Shown here piece after piece: positions 18,180 to 27,729 of a DNA stretch of 64,000 nucleotides (positions are counted from its first letter, which is position 1; each line of letters begins with the position of its first letter). A model generated the notes under the pieces. The model searched no databases. It worked only from the letters and a program-made list of their open reading frames with translations, and had not been told where the DNA came from. The stretch lies in contig MKVL01000038.1 in NCBI GenBank assembly GCA_001899205.1, positions 125,938 to 189,937 of the forward strand. The letters are read 5' to 3'. The position numbers and the translations under genes were made by a program. This DNA is from Mesorhizobium sp. 65-26. GTDB taxonomy: Bacteria > Pseudomonadota > Alphaproteobacteria > Rhizobiales > Rhizobiaceae.

Positions 18180-19334
18180 ATGGCCGCCTGGAAACAGACC
18201 GTAGTTGCACTGGTGATTCTCGTCGCGGCGGCCGCCGGCTGGATGCGATTCTACCCAGGCGCTCCCGAAATGCTGGCCCGCTGGGGCATCGGCGGCCCTG
18301 ATGCCGGCACGCCATCATCGACGGCTGCGGCTACCGCCCGGCCAGGCGGTCGCGCCGGCGGACCGGGACAGGTGACGATCGTTGCCCAGCCCGCTGTCGC
18401 CGTCACCGTCAATGACCGCCTGCAGGCGATCGGCACCGGGCGCGCCAACGCCTCGGTCACGGTCAATCCCTACAGCGCCGGCCGCCTCACCGAACTGCTC
18501 GTCGAGCCGGGCGTCCATGTCGAGAAAGGCCAGGTCATCGCGACCCTCGATTCCGAAACCGAGGTGATCGCGCAGGACCGCGCCCATGTCGCCATCCAGG
18601 ACGCGCAGGCCAAGCTCGACCGGGTCAAGTCGCTCCGCGCCTCCAACGCGGCGACACCTGTCGCTGTCGCCGACGCGGAAGTGACGCTCGCCAACGCCAA
18701 GCTGGCGCAGCGCGAGGCTGAGCTCGCCCTGGCGCGCCGTTCGGTCACCGCTCCGATCTCCGGCACGGTCGGCATCCTGCCGATATCGGCCGGCAACTAC
18801 GTCACCAACCAGTCGGCAATCGCGACGCTCGACGACCGTTCCAGCATTCTGGTCGACTTCTGGGTGCCGGAGCGCTTCGCGGCCGCCATCAAGGTCGGCC
18901 AGCCGCTGTCGGCGACGCTGATCGCCAATCCGGGCCAGGCCTATTCCGGCACGGTTTCGGCTGTCGATAACCACATCGATGAGAAGAGCCGGACGCTTCT
19001 GGTGAAGGCGACGATCGCCAACCCCGCCGATTCGCTGCGTGCCGGCATGTCGTTCGCGATCACCATGAAATTCCCCGGCCAAGCCTATCCTGCGGTCAGT
19101 CCGCTGGCGATCCTGTGGGGCTCCGACGGCGCCTATGTCTGGGCCATAGAGCAGGGTAAGGCCAAGCGGGTCCCGGTGCGTATCATCCAGCGCAACAACG
19201 AGAGCGTGCTGGTTGACGCAGCGATCGTCAGCGGCGATCTGGTTGTCACGGAAGGCACCCAGAGCGTCAGCGAAGGTGGCGACGTCCGCGTCGCGGGCAA
19301 GGAGCGGCGCGCCACGGACGCCGACGGCTCGTGA
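18180..19334 (+). CDS. RND efflux periplasmic adaptor (membrane fusion protein)
   Basis: This 384-residue protein has an N-terminal membrane anchor (TVVALVILVAAAAGW) and a Pro/Gly/Ala-rich linker to about residue 65. The membrane-fusion architecture follows: lipoyl halves (GRLTELLVEPGVHVEKGQVIATLD near 105 and APISGTVGILPISAGNYV near 198), a coiled-coil hairpin of heptad-like Ala/Leu/Glu between them, then beta-barrel domains. The ATG at 18180 has GGAG 7 bases upstream. It bridges the inner-membrane pump to an outer-membrane channel not encoded here. Its stop overlaps the GTG start of the pump gene by 4 bases. Confidence 0.9.
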   Translation: MAAWKQTVVALVILVAAAAGWMRFYPGAPEMLARWGIGGPDAGTPSSTAAATARPGGRAGGPGQVTIVAQPAVAVTVNDRLQAIGTGRANASVTVNPYSAGRLTELLVEPGVHVEKGQVIATLDSETEVIAQDRAHVAIQDAQAKLDRVKSLRASNAATPVAVADAEVTLANAKLAQREAELALARRSVTAPISGTVGILPISAGNYVTNQSAIATLDDRSSILVDFWVPERFAAAIKVGQPLSATLIANPGQAYSGTVSAVDNHIDEKSRTLLVKATIANPADSLRAGMSFAITMKFPGQAYPAVSPLAILWGSDGAYVWAIEQGKAKRVPVRIIQRNNESVLVDAAIVSGDLVVTEGTQSVSEGGDVRVAGKERRATDADGS

Positions 19335-22300
19335 GCACCACCGGCAACACAAGCGAGACCGGCTTCACCGCGCTGTTCATCCGCAGGCCGGTCATGGCCT
19401 TCGTGCTGAACACGCTGATCGCCGTGGCCGGCCTTGCCGCCTTCTACGGCGTCGAGGTCCGCGAACTGCCCGATGTCGATCGCTCCGTCGTCACCGTCTC
19501 CACCACCTTCACCGGCGCCGCGGCGGAGACGGTTGACCGCGAGCTCACCGATCCCATCGAGGGCGCGGTGGCGCGCGTCTCCGGGGTCAAGTCGATCTCG
19601 TCGTCCTCCTCCTTCGGTTCGAGCCGGGTGACCATCGAGTTCAACGATGGCGTCGACCTCAACGTCGCCGCCTCCGACGTGCGCGATGCCGTCGGCCGCA
19701 TCGCCAACCAGATCCCGGACACGGCGGACGCGCCGCGCATCGTCAAGGCCGACGCCAATTCTGATCCGGTGATGCGGCTGGCTGTCACCTCCGACAGCAT
19801 GTCCGTCCAGGACATGACCGTCGTGGTGCAGGATCAGATCGAGGACGAGCTCGCCGCCGTGCCGGGCGTCGCCGACGTGCAGGTCTATGGCGACCGCGAC
19901 AAGATCTTCCGTATCGACGTCGACCAGAACAGGCTGGCGAGCCTCGGCTTCACCGTCGCGGACCTTCGCAACGCGCTCGCCTCCGTCGCCTTCGACACGC
20001 CGGCAGGCTCCATCACCACCACCAATCAGGCCCTGGTCGTGCGCACCACGGCCGACGTGACCACGCCGGAAGCCTTCGGCAACATCGTCATCGGCGGCGA
20101 CACGCGCATCCGCGATGTCGCCACCGTTACGCTCGGTCCCGATATCGGCCAGACCTCGCTGCGCTCGGACGGCAAGACCGGCATCGGCATCGGCATCATC
20201 CGGCAGGCGGAATCCAACACTCTGGACATCTCGACCGGCGTCAGGGCGACCGTCGCCAGGTTGCAGCAGAACCTGCCCGAGGGCATGGCGATCAAGGTCA
20301 CCAGCGACGACGCCGTCTTCGTTCAGGGCGCGGTGCACGAGGTCGAGATCGCGCTGGTGCTCTCGGTGTCCATCGTCCTGCTGGTCATCTACGCCTTCCT
20401 GCTCGACTGGCGCGCTACCCTCATACCGGGGCTTTCGATGCCCGTGGCGATGATCGGCACCATCGCCGCCATCTATCTCGCCGGCTTCTCGATCAACATC
20501 CTGACGCTGCTGGCGCTGGTCCTGGCGACCGGGCTGGTCGTCGACGACGCCATCGTCGTGCTGGAAAACATCGTGCGCCGCCGCAACGAGGGCATGGGTC
20601 CCCGCGCCGCCGCCGTGCTTGGGGCCGAGGAGGTGTTCTTCGCCGTGGTGGCGACCACGCTTACGCTGGTCGCCGTCTTCGTACCGATCTCCTTCCTGCC
20701 GGGGCAGACCGGTGGCCTGTTCCGCGAGTTCGGTTTCGTGCTCGCAATAGCGGTGCTTCTGTCCTGCGTGGTGGCGCTGACGCTCTGCCCCATGCTTGCC
20801 TCGCGCATGCTGACGACGTCCTCCCTCCATCATGAAGGCGGCACCGGCGTCGGCGCGCGCATTGGCGCCGCATTGAACGAAGCCTATCGCCGCTCGCTGC
20901 GGTTTTGCCTGGGTGCGCCATGGATCGTGGTGATGGTCGCGTTGCTGTTCGCGGCCACGGCATTCGCGCTGTTCGGCACCATCCGCCAGGAATTGACGCC
21001 GAGCGAGGACCGCGCCGCAGTTTTGTTGCGCATCAGCGCGCCGCAAGGCGTCAGCCTCGACTACACCACGCAGCAGATGCAGAAGATCGAGCGGCTGATT
21101 CAGCCGATGCGCGATTCCGGCGAGATCGTCAGCACCTTCGAAAGCGCCGGCCAGAACGGCAGCTACAATTCCGGCTTCATGGTGATGACGCTGGCGCCAT
21201 GGGCCGAGCGCGAGCGCGGCCAACAGGAGATCATGGCCGAGATCAGTCGCCTCACCAGCCAGGTGCCGAGCGTGCGGGTCTTCCCGATCCAGCCGAACAG
21301 CCTTGGCATTCGCGGCGCCGGCAACGGCCTCCAGTTCGCGCTTGTCGGCAACGATCGCGCGGCCCTTGGCGCGGCCGCCGCCAGGATCATCGCCGAGATG
21401 CAGAAGGACCCGCGCTTCCAGCAGCCGCGGCTGAGCATCGACCCGACCCAGCCGCAGCTCTCGGTGGCGATCGACCGCGAGCGCGCCTCCGATCTCGGCA
21501 TCGACATAACAGGCCTCGCCAACACGCTGCAGGCGATGCTCGACGGCAATGACGTGACCGATGTCTACATCGCCGACCGCAAATACGGCGTGAAGCTCGT
21601 CTCCACCACCAGCCCGATCAACGACCCAACCGACCTGGAAAACATCTTCCTCAAGACGGAGGATGGCCGCTTTGTACCCATGTCGACCATCGCCACGCTG
21701 ACCGAAAGGGCCGTCCCGCCCTCGCTCAGCCGCGAGCAGCGGCAGCCCTCGGTCGCCATAACCTCCAACCTTGCCGGCGACTTCGCGCTCGGCGAGGCGC
21801 TGTCGCGGGCACAGACGATCGCCGCGCCGCTGCTGCCGCCGGGCAGCCGCGTCATACCGCTGGCCGAGGCGGCGACGCTCGGCGAGAGCAACAGCGCCAT
21901 GGCCACCGTCTTCGGCTTCGCCCTGGTCATCATCCTGCTGGTGCTGGCGGCGCAGTTCGAGAGCTTCGTCAGCGCCATCATCATCATGGCGACGGTGCCG
22001 CTCGGACTTGCCTGCGCCATCTTCGCGCTGATGGCCACCGGCACCAGCCTCAACGCCTACAGCCAGATCGGCCTTGTGCTGCTGGTCGGCGTCATGGCCA
22101 AGAACGGCATCCTGATCGTCGAGTTTGCCAACCAACTGCGCGATCGCGGGCTCGGGGTGCGCGAGGCCATCGAGCAGGCCTCCATCATCCGCCTGCGCCC
22201 GGTGATGATGACGATGATCTGCACCGTGCTCGGCGGCGTGCCACTGGTTCTGGCGAGCGGCGCAGGCGCCGAGGCGCGCATCGCGCTGGGCTGGGTCATC

Positions 22301-22459
22301 GTCGGCGGCCTCGGCCTCGCAACCGTCTCGACCCTGTTTCTCACGCCGGTCGCCTACCTGCTTCTCGGCCGCTTCGTCACGCCCAAGGCGCATGAGCAGG
22401 CACGGCTCAAGCGTGAGCTGGAAGAAGCCGCCTACACCAATGTCGAGCCGGCCGAGTAG
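19331..22459 (+). CDS. RND efflux pump, inner-membrane subunit (AcrB/MexB-like, HAE family)
   Basis: This 1042-residue protein matches the usual AcrB-family length, with 12 transmembrane helices and two large periplasmic loops. TM1 begins in FIRRPVMAFVLNTLIAVAG. TM4 has LVLATGLVVDDAIVVLENIV with the paired Asp residues of the proton relay, and the C-terminal half repeats the pattern with LLVGVMAKNGILIVEFANQL. It is a drug or metabolite/proton antiporter. The start is the GTG inside the adaptor stop (GTGA), so the two are translationally coupled. Both genes are plus strand with no TolC homologue nearby. Confidence 0.93.
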   Translation: MSTTGNTSETGFTALFIRRPVMAFVLNTLIAVAGLAAFYGVEVRELPDVDRSVVTVSTTFTGAAAETVDRELTDPIEGAVARVSGVKSISSSSSFGSSRVTIEFNDGVDLNVAASDVRDAVGRIANQIPDTADAPRIVKADANSDPVMRLAVTSDSMSVQDMTVVVQDQIEDELAAVPGVADVQVYGDRDKIFRIDVDQNRLASLGFTVADLRNALASVAFDTPAGSITTTNQALVVRTTADVTTPEAFGNIVIGGDTRIRDVATVTLGPDIGQTSLRSDGKTGIGIGIIRQAESNTLDISTGVRATVARLQQNLPEGMAIKVTSDDAVFVQGAVHEVEIALVLSVSIVLLVIYAFLLDWRATLIPGLSMPVAMIGTIAAIYLAGFSINILTLLALVLATGLVVDDAIVVLENIVRRRNEGMGPRAAAVLGAEEVFFAVVATTLTLVAVFVPISFLPGQTGGLFREFGFVLAIAVLLSCVVALTLCPMLASRMLTTSSLHHEGGTGVGARIGAALNEAYRRSLRFCLGAPWIVVMVALLFAATAFALFGTIRQELTPSEDRAAVLLRISAPQGVSLDYTTQQMQKIERLIQPMRDSGEIVSTFESAGQNGSYNSGFMVMTLAPWAERERGQQEIMAEISRLTSQVPSVRVFPIQPNSLGIRGAGNGLQFALVGNDRAALGAAAARIIAEMQKDPRFQQPRLSIDPTQPQLSVAIDRERASDLGIDITGLANTLQAMLDGNDVTDVYIADRKYGVKLVSTTSPINDPTDLENIFLKTEDGRFVPMSTIATLTERAVPPSLSREQRQPSVAITSNLAGDFALGEALSRAQTIAAPLLPPGSRVIPLAEAATLGESNSAMATVFGFALVIILLVLAAQFESFVSAIIIMATVPLGLACAIFALMATGTSLNAYSQIGLVLLVGVMAKNGILIVEFANQLRDRGLGVREAIEQASIIRLRPVMMTMICTVLGGVPLVLASGAGAEARIALGWVIVGGLGLATVSTLFLTPVAYLLLGRFVTPKAHEQARLKRELEEAAYTNVEPAE

Positions 22460-22481
22460 TCGGCCGGAACCGCGCGGCTCA

Positions 22482-22979
22482 CTACTCGCCGGTGAAATCG
22501 GGCAAATGAAAGTATGGCCTGTTCGGGTCGTACGGATATCGTGGCTCGCCCTTACCAGGCGAAACGGCTCCCGCTATCAGCACGCCTTTTGGTCCGAACT
22601 GATAGTCGATACCGGCACAAAGATGCGCGAGCACTTCATAGTTGAAGCTGCGCAGTTCGCTGCCCGCCATGAACGATGCGGCCTTCATCTCATCCGGCGA
22701 AAGCGAGCCGAGCATACTGTCGCGATAGGCCTTGACCCTGGCTTTGCTGAGCCGCGCTGACTGGCATTCCGAGGCGACGACGCGCGCCAGCATTATGTTT
22801 CTAATCGCCGTCGATGCCGGATCGCTCAAAGAAGCCGAATATTTTTTGAGGGGATAGTTCGTGGCCGGATCGTTGGTCATCGACTTCAGCCAAAAAGGCG
22901 GAAACTTGTCAGCGGCCTCGGCACAAAACATACTGGCCATTGACACGATGATGGCTGCGGCAAACCCCAGTGCTCTCAT
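22482..22979 (-). CDS. Hypothetical exported protein
   Basis: This 165-residue protein starts with a clear signal peptide (MRALGFAAAIIVSMASMFCAEAAD, likely cut after AEA). The mature part is helical with two Cys residues (in SECQSARL and AHLCAGID), which may form a disulfide, and ends in a Pro/Tyr-rich tail (RYPYDPNRPYFHLPDF). No family is recognised. The gene is convergent with the RND pump gene, 22 bases apart, and looks less GC-rich than its neighbours. A periplasmic role is likely; function is unknown. Confidence 0.7.
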   Translation of the reverse strand: MRALGFAAAIIVSMASMFCAEAADKFPPFWLKSMTNDPATNYPLKKYSASLSDPASTAIRNIMLARVVASECQSARLSKARVKAYRDSMLGSLSPDEMKAASFMAGSELRSFNYEVLAHLCAGIDYQFGPKGVLIAGAVSPGKGEPRYPYDPNRPYFHLPDFTGE

Positions 22980-23043
22980 GGATCTGACCTTGCGTTGTTG
23001 CGCAGTACAATTCCAGGAATTTTTCAGGATTGGAATAGGGCCG

Positions 23044-23445
23044 CTACTTCACCAACCGTCCCTCGATCGACCAGCGCGCCGCCAGGAAATTCAGCACGGC
23101 GGCGACGACGACGCCGATGATCTTGGCAGGCCACACACCGATGACGCCGGCGAGAGCGGCGAGGAACAGGCTGGAAACGCCGAGCGAGATCAGCGCGCCA
23201 AGCGACACGAACCGGAAGAAGGCGTTGTGGATCGGGATGTCAGCGTCGCGCTCGAACGACCAGAAGCCGTTAGCGACGAAAGAGAACAGCACCGCCACGA
23301 ACCAGGCGCCCAGATTGGCGCCGAGTGGCGGCGCCTTGAGCCACAGCAGCAGCGAGAAGCTTGCCATGTCGATGGCGGTGTTGGCGACGCCGACCATGGC
23401 GAAGCGGGCGACCTTGCTGCCTGTAGAGCGACCGGGGGCGCTCAT
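23044..23445 (-). CDS. GtrA family membrane protein (putative lipid-linked sugar flippase)
   Basis: This 133-residue protein has four transmembrane helices and the GtrA motifs VARFAMVGVANTAIDMASFSL and ANGFWSFERD. Family members are thought to help flip polyprenyl-phosphate-linked sugars across the inner membrane. Its start overlaps the stop of the YdjC-type deacetylase gene by 4 bases, and it is the last gene of the four-gene glycosylation operon reaching back to 26402. Confidence 0.9.
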   Translation of the reverse strand: MSAPGRSTGSKVARFAMVGVANTAIDMASFSLLLWLKAPPLGANLGAWFVAVLFSFVANGFWSFERDADIPIHNAFFRFVSLGALISLGVSSLFLAALAGVIGVWPAKIIGVVVAAVLNFLAARWSIEGRLVK

Positions 23446-24263
23446 CCCGCGAACCTCATGACCTCTGCCCCCGCGCGCGACAGGTGCACGCCGAAATCGT
23501 CGGAGGCGAGGAACGCGAACTCGGCCTCACGCGCAGCGAGCATCGCGTCGCGCGACCGAAGCGTCTCGTCGATATGGCCGGGATGGCACATGAACAGCCC
23601 CTCTTCCGGCAGCGTCTCGACGGCGGCCAGCAGGGTCGGCGCGAAGCGATCAGGATGGCGCCAGTCGTAGAGCCCGGTCAGTGGCCGCATGACGGGGAAC
23701 CCGGCCTGCCGCATGGAGCCGTCGAAACCGGCTGCAAGCGCCGCGACCGCCGCGACCTTGAGCGCCGTGGCGAGCGAACCGGCACGCGCGGGAGCGCCGC
23801 GCAGGGCCGGCTTGTCGGCGTTCCCCGCGAAACGCTTGCGCAGCCATGCCCGCGAGACGGGAAGGAAATGCACGTGCTGGTGGCCGTCGATGAAATCGGG
23901 CTCGCGCCCCAGCGCCGCCACGAAACGGTCGTGCTGGGCGTCGAGCTCTGCCTCGACGTCTCGGCTGGCGATCTGGCCGCGACGGATCGGCAGGGCCAGC
24001 GCGCCGAGTGGCGGCAGCTTGCCCTCGGGCGCCAGGCTGGAACGCCCGGTGACCGCCGGCTGATCCGTAAGGGTGAGATGCAGGCCGAGCGCCGCGCGAC
24101 CCACGAACGGCCTGATGCGTTCGGCCTCCGCCTCCCATTCCGGAAAGCCCGCCATGCAGCTGGTGCCAGTGAGACGGCCGCGTTCGATGAGCTCAAGGAT
24201 CGCCGCCGAAACGCCGGGCGCCAGCCCGTAATCATCGGCGATCAGGCGCAGCCGTCGCGTCAT
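23442..24263 (-). CDS. ChbG/HpnK (YdjC) family carbohydrate deacetylase
   Basis: This 273-residue protein has the YdjC-fold metal site: LIADDYGLAPG at residues 7-17 (Asp), GLHLTLTD near 61 (His) and FIDGHQHVHFLP near 127 (two His). Family members remove N-acetyl groups from chito-oligosaccharides (ChbG), hopanoid sugars (HpnK) or undecaprenyl-phosphate-GalNAc (NaxD). Its place between a DPM1-like glycosyltransferase and a GtrA flippase gene, overlapping both by 4 bases, favours a lipid-linked amino-sugar substrate like that of NaxD (inference). Confidence 0.88.
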   Translation of the reverse strand: MTRRLRLIADDYGLAPGVSAAILELIERGRLTGTSCMAGFPEWEAEAERIRPFVGRAALGLHLTLTDQPAVTGRSSLAPEGKLPPLGALALPIRRGQIASRDVEAELDAQHDRFVAALGREPDFIDGHQHVHFLPVSRAWLRKRFAGNADKPALRGAPARAGSLATALKVAAVAALAAGFDGSMRQAGFPVMRPLTGLYDWRHPDRFAPTLLAAVETLPEEGLFMCHPGHIDETLRSRDAMLAAREAEFAFLASDDFGVHLSRAGAEVMRFAG

Positions 24264-25234
24264 GGCCGCGTGGCGCCCTGGCCCGGCTCGCCGTCCTTGG
24301 CCGCGATGATGTCGCGCACGATGTAGACCGGCCGGTCCTTACTCTCGCTCAGCGTCACCCAGACATATTCGCCGATCAGGCCAAGCAGCGTCAGGTTGAG
24401 GCCGCCGAGCAGGACGACCACGACCAGCAGGCTGGGATAACCCGGCACGGCGATGCCGTAGAAGATGACTTCGAAGAACACCTTGGCGCCATAGACGGCG
24501 CCGGCCAGCGCCGCCAGCACCCCGCACAGGCTGATAATGCGCAGCGGGATGACCGAGAACGATGTGAAGCCCTCCAGCGAGAAGGCGAGCAGGTTGAGCC
24601 GGCTCCATTTAGAGGTGCCGCTGGCACGGTTGTCTGGCGTATAGAGCACCGCCTTCTGGCGAAAGCCGGCCCAAGCGAACAGGCCCTTGTTGAAGCGCCG
24701 CTTGTCACGCACCTGCGTCAGCGCCTTCACCACCGCGCCGCGCATGACGCGAAAATCGCCGGCGTTCTGCGGAATGTCGAAGCGCTGGCTGCTGTTGATC
24801 AGCTTGTAGAAGAGTCGCGCGAGCTGGCTGCGCCGCCAGCTCGCCTCGCGCCGGTCGTTCTGGGCGTAGACGACATCGATCTCCGGATCGGCCACCAGCT
24901 CGGCAATCATCTTCAGGCTGATCTCCATCGAATGCTGGAGATCGGAATCCATGATGAGGGCCATGTCGCCGCGCGAATGGTCGAGCCCGGCGAGCACGGC
25001 GGCCTCCTTGCCGAAATTGCGGCTGAGGCGAACGATCTCCCATGAGCCGGAGAGCGTGGCCGAGAACCTCTCGACACTGTCATCGCGGCTGCCGTCGTCG
25101 ACCAGTATCTTGTGCATCTTCATGCCGAAGCGTTCGGCGACGGCCGATTCCAATTTCTCCAGCAAGCCCACGAAAGCGGACGCCGACTGCGCCTCGTTGA
25201 GGAACGGGGCGATGACGTCGATTGTCTTAGCCAT
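24260..25234 (-). CDS. Glycosyltransferase family 2, polyprenyl-phosphate sugar synthase type
   Basis: This 324-residue GT-A enzyme has KILVDDGSRDDS near residue 44, LSRNFGKEAAVLAGLDHSRGD near 73 and LIMDSDLQH near 94 (DXD-like metal site). Two C-terminal transmembrane helices (about 230-300) are typical of DPM1/ArnC/GtrB proteins. These make undecaprenyl-phosphate-linked sugars on the cytoplasmic face of the inner membrane. It overlaps the GT87-like gene upstream by 8 bases and the deacetylase gene downstream by 4. Confidence 0.9.
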   Translation of the reverse strand: MAKTIDVIAPFLNEAQSASAFVGLLEKLESAVAERFGMKMHKILVDDGSRDDSVERFSATLSGSWEIVRLSRNFGKEAAVLAGLDHSRGDMALIMDSDLQHSMEISLKMIAELVADPEIDVVYAQNDRREASWRRSQLARLFYKLINSSQRFDIPQNAGDFRVMRGAVVKALTQVRDKRRFNKGLFAWAGFRQKAVLYTPDNRASGTSKWSRLNLLAFSLEGFTSFSVIPLRIISLCGVLAALAGAVYGAKVFFEVIFYGIAVPGYPSLLVVVVLLGGLNLTLLGLIGEYVWVTLSESKDRPVYIVRDIIAAKDGEPGQGATRP

Positions 25235-26402
25235 GCGGAACGGATCCGGTATTCGGCAACTTTTCCCCGGCCCTGGTTTTGGCCAAGAACCAGCCTATCA
25301 GCACACAGCTGAAGATGGTGGCGCTGATCGAGCGGTGCCAGGGGTGGAAGAACTCATGCACATGGCGGTCGATACCGGTCAACCCGGTGATGAATATCAG
25401 GATCGCCAGCACCCAGCGAAGCACGCCCTCGCCCTTTTCGCTCCATAGCAGCGCAATGGAAAGACCGGCTGGAACCGCGATCGTGACGTAGGTGTTCGGC
25501 TCGACCCTCGGATTGAACACGCACATGTAGAATGCCGCCGTCAGGAAGATGGCAAGGCTGCCGAGATTGGGCTCAAGCTTGCGGTCGAACCACAGCACCG
25601 CGCCCAGCACCAGCAATCCAGCCACTGTGCGCACGATGGTGGCGTCGAACTCCGGGATAGGGAATCCCAGCGTCGCGAACGGCGCCGTGAAATCGGTCGC
25701 CACGAACGGGCCTGTCGGATCGACGGCCATCGACGTCAGCATATGGAAGAAGTCGCGGTACTGGTCGCTGACATAGGCCGCAGGCGCGAAGACATAGGGG
25801 ACGACCAGCACGAACAGCACGGACAGCACCAGGACCGGGATGCACCGTGGCCGCAACGCGCCGGCCAGAAGCAGCATGATGATCGCCGTGGGCTTGGCGA
25901 GGATGGCAAGCGTTGCCCACAGGAAGGTTTCGGCGCGCCGTCCTTCGAGCGCCGAGAAGGTCAGTAGCCAGCATGCGCCTGTCATCAAGACAGTCGACTG
26001 GCCGTTGCGGATCGCGCCAAGGGCTATCGGCAACGCAAGGAAGAGGCCGAACGAAAGCAGCCAGACCTGGTTCGTCCCGCCGATCTTGCGAACTTGCCGC
26101 ACGGCGGCCAGGGTGAGCACGCCGAAACACAGCAGACGCCAAAGCGTATCGCCGACATACGGCCCTAGCTTCAGCAAGGGAACGTAGAGCGCGGCGAAGG
26201 CGGGCGCGTAGAGATAGCCCATCGCCATCTCCACGTGATAGAGCGGCTGCAGGTTGACGAAGGCCTCGCTGCCGTTCCTGTAGACGCCAACCACGGACCG
26301 GGTGTTTGGCGACACCCAGACCATCACCATGATGATCAGGAACGAACCGAACCACAGGATGAGCCCCAGTCGGTCGAATAGCTGCTGCTTGGATATAGTC
26401 AC
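25227..26402 (-). CDS. GT87/DUF2029-type polyprenyl-sugar-dependent glycosyltransferase, membrane-bound
   Basis: This is a roughly 391-residue polytopic protein with about ten hydrophobic segments. Its early periplasmic loop (PLYHVEMAMGYLYAPAFAALYVPL) and NGQSTVLMTGACWLLTFSA are typical of GT87 (DUF2029) enzymes that transfer sugars from polyprenyl phosphate donors. I choose the GTG at 26402 (VTISKQQLFDRLG) because a GGGGG tract lies a few bases upstream. A longer frame to 26561 adds an Arg/Cys-rich segment unlike the family. It is the first gene of the operon and probably does the final transfer on the periplasmic side. Confidence 0.82.
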   Translation of the reverse strand: MTISKQQLFDRLGLILWFGSFLIIMVMVWVSPNTRSVVGVYRNGSEAFVNLQPLYHVEMAMGYLYAPAFAALYVPLLKLGPYVGDTLWRLLCFGVLTLAAVRQVRKIGGTNQVWLLSFGLFLALPIALGAIRNGQSTVLMTGACWLLTFSALEGRRAETFLWATLAILAKPTAIIMLLLAGALRPRCIPVLVLSVLFVLVVPYVFAPAAYVSDQYRDFFHMLTSMAVDPTGPFVATDFTAPFATLGFPIPEFDATIVRTVAGLLVLGAVLWFDRKLEPNLGSLAIFLTAAFYMCVFNPRVEPNTYVTIAVPAGLSIALLWSEKGEGVLRWVLAILIFITGLTGIDRHVHEFFHPWHRSISATIFSCVLIGWFLAKTRAGEKLPNTGSVPHG

Positions 26403-26658
26403 GACGTCACCCCCGAATTCGCAACATCGGCGGCGGCATATCACGGAGCAAGCGGCCCGGCATAGGGGTTGATTGGTATATGCGCCGCGCGGCCATCGGT
26501 TCCCCGATGTCGGTTTTGTCACGGCGCTATCACTCGTAGGCAAGTGTTCGGCCTCGATCATGCGTCGTCGGGGTTGTGCCGGATTCCCGAGAAACCCTGA
26601 CGGGGCGCGAGCGCCATTCGCGATCGAGATGGTTCTCCTCGTCGCAATCCGTAACGGT

Positions 26659-27690
26659 TCAGGGCTTGATGAAGACTTTGCCGTTGGGCCTCGCCAATTC
26701 GGCCGGCACCAGCGCCATCGCCTCGTCCAGCGGCACCACGGCTGTCACATCGGTCGACCAGCGGCCGTCGGAAAAGCGCTTCTGCGCTTCCATGACCGCC
26801 GGTCCCAGGCGATCGCGGTGCGCGCGCATCCATTCGGCCAGCCAGAAACCCTCGATCCGCTTGTGCTGGAAGATCAACTGTCCCGGCTCGCGGATGATCG
26901 TGGCCTCCGGGTCGAGCCGGCCATAGACGATCCAGCGCGCGCGCTTGGGCATGGCATCGAAGATCGTCGAGGCAAGCGGACCGGTCACGGCGTCGAGCAG
27001 GATGCGGGGTTGCTCGGCCTTCATCACCTCGCGCAGCGCGGCTTCGAAGCCGGGCGCCTTCTCGTTGAGGACGTGAGCGGCGCCGATCCCTTCGAGCAGC
27101 CCGATCTGCTCGTCGCGGCGCACGGTGACGATCGGCCGGAACCCCTCTTCCCTGGCCAGTCCGATGATCAGCTTGCAGAGCTGGCTGGCGCCGGCCGTCA
27201 TGACGAAGGCCTGCTCGCCCTCCTGCCGGACGATGTCGAACATGGCGAGCGCGGTCAGCGGATTGACGATCATCGCCGCACCGTCCTCGTCCTGCACCGT
27301 ATCGAGAAGCGGAATGCAGGCCGCGGCCTCGGCGACGGCGTATTCGGCCCACGAGCCCCAGTTGGAAAGCCCGGTGGCGAAGGCGATCCGCCTGCCCATC
27401 AGCGGCCCGGCTTCGCCACCGGCGGCCACGACCGTTCCGACGCCCTCGAATCCGGCCGGTCGGCCCTGGACGCGCGGCTGGCCGTACATGCCTTTGACGA
27501 ACATGACGTCGGACGGGTTGATCGAGGCGAGGCTGACCTTGATCAGCACCTGCGTCGGACCCGGCTCGGGCACCGCGATGGTGCCAAGCCGCAGATAAGG
27601 CTGCATCGCCTCGAGCACGGTGCCGGACGGAACCTTGGTGTAGCCGTCGCCCACGAGCAGCAGTGCTTTCATCTCGGACGGAATGGTCAT
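26659..27690 (-). CDS. Zinc-type alcohol dehydrogenase / quinone oxidoreductase family protein (MDR)
   Basis: This 343-residue medium-chain dehydrogenase/reductase has a GroES-like N-terminal domain (VLIKVSLASINPSDVMFVKGMYG, then RPAGFEGVGTVV) and a Rossmann domain with FVMTAGASQLCKLIIGLA. The Cys/His zinc-ligand set of true alcohol dehydrogenases is absent. It therefore resembles NADPH:quinone reductase/enoyl reductase types such as the mitochondrial 2-enoyl reductase. The ATG at 27690 has AGGGAG 8 bases upstream. It is divergent from the SDR-MaoC pair. Confidence 0.85.
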   Translation of the reverse strand: MTIPSEMKALLLVGDGYTKVPSGTVLEAMQPYLRLGTIAVPEPGPTQVLIKVSLASINPSDVMFVKGMYGQPRVQGRPAGFEGVGTVVAAGGEAGPLMGRRIAFATGLSNWGSWAEYAVAEAAACIPLLDTVQDEDGAAMIVNPLTALAMFDIVRQEGEQAFVMTAGASQLCKLIIGLAREEGFRPIVTVRRDEQIGLLEGIGAAHVLNEKAPGFEAALREVMKAEQPRILLDAVTGPLASTIFDAMPKRARWIVYGRLDPEATIIREPGQLIFQHKRIEGFWLAEWMRAHRDRLGPAVMEAQKRFSDGRWSTDVTAVVPLDEAMALVPAELARPNGKVFIKP

Positions 27691-27729
27691 CGGGCAACTC
27701 CCTGGGATCGTTTCGAGCACCGGCACACC

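Noticed and set aside
19133-22393. Open frame of more than 1000 codons on the minus strand opposite the RND pump gene
   Set aside because: The translation is rich in Arg, Asp, Gly and His with no domain, which is typical of an antisense frame in GC-rich DNA. The plus strand encodes a clear AcrB-type pump of normal length.
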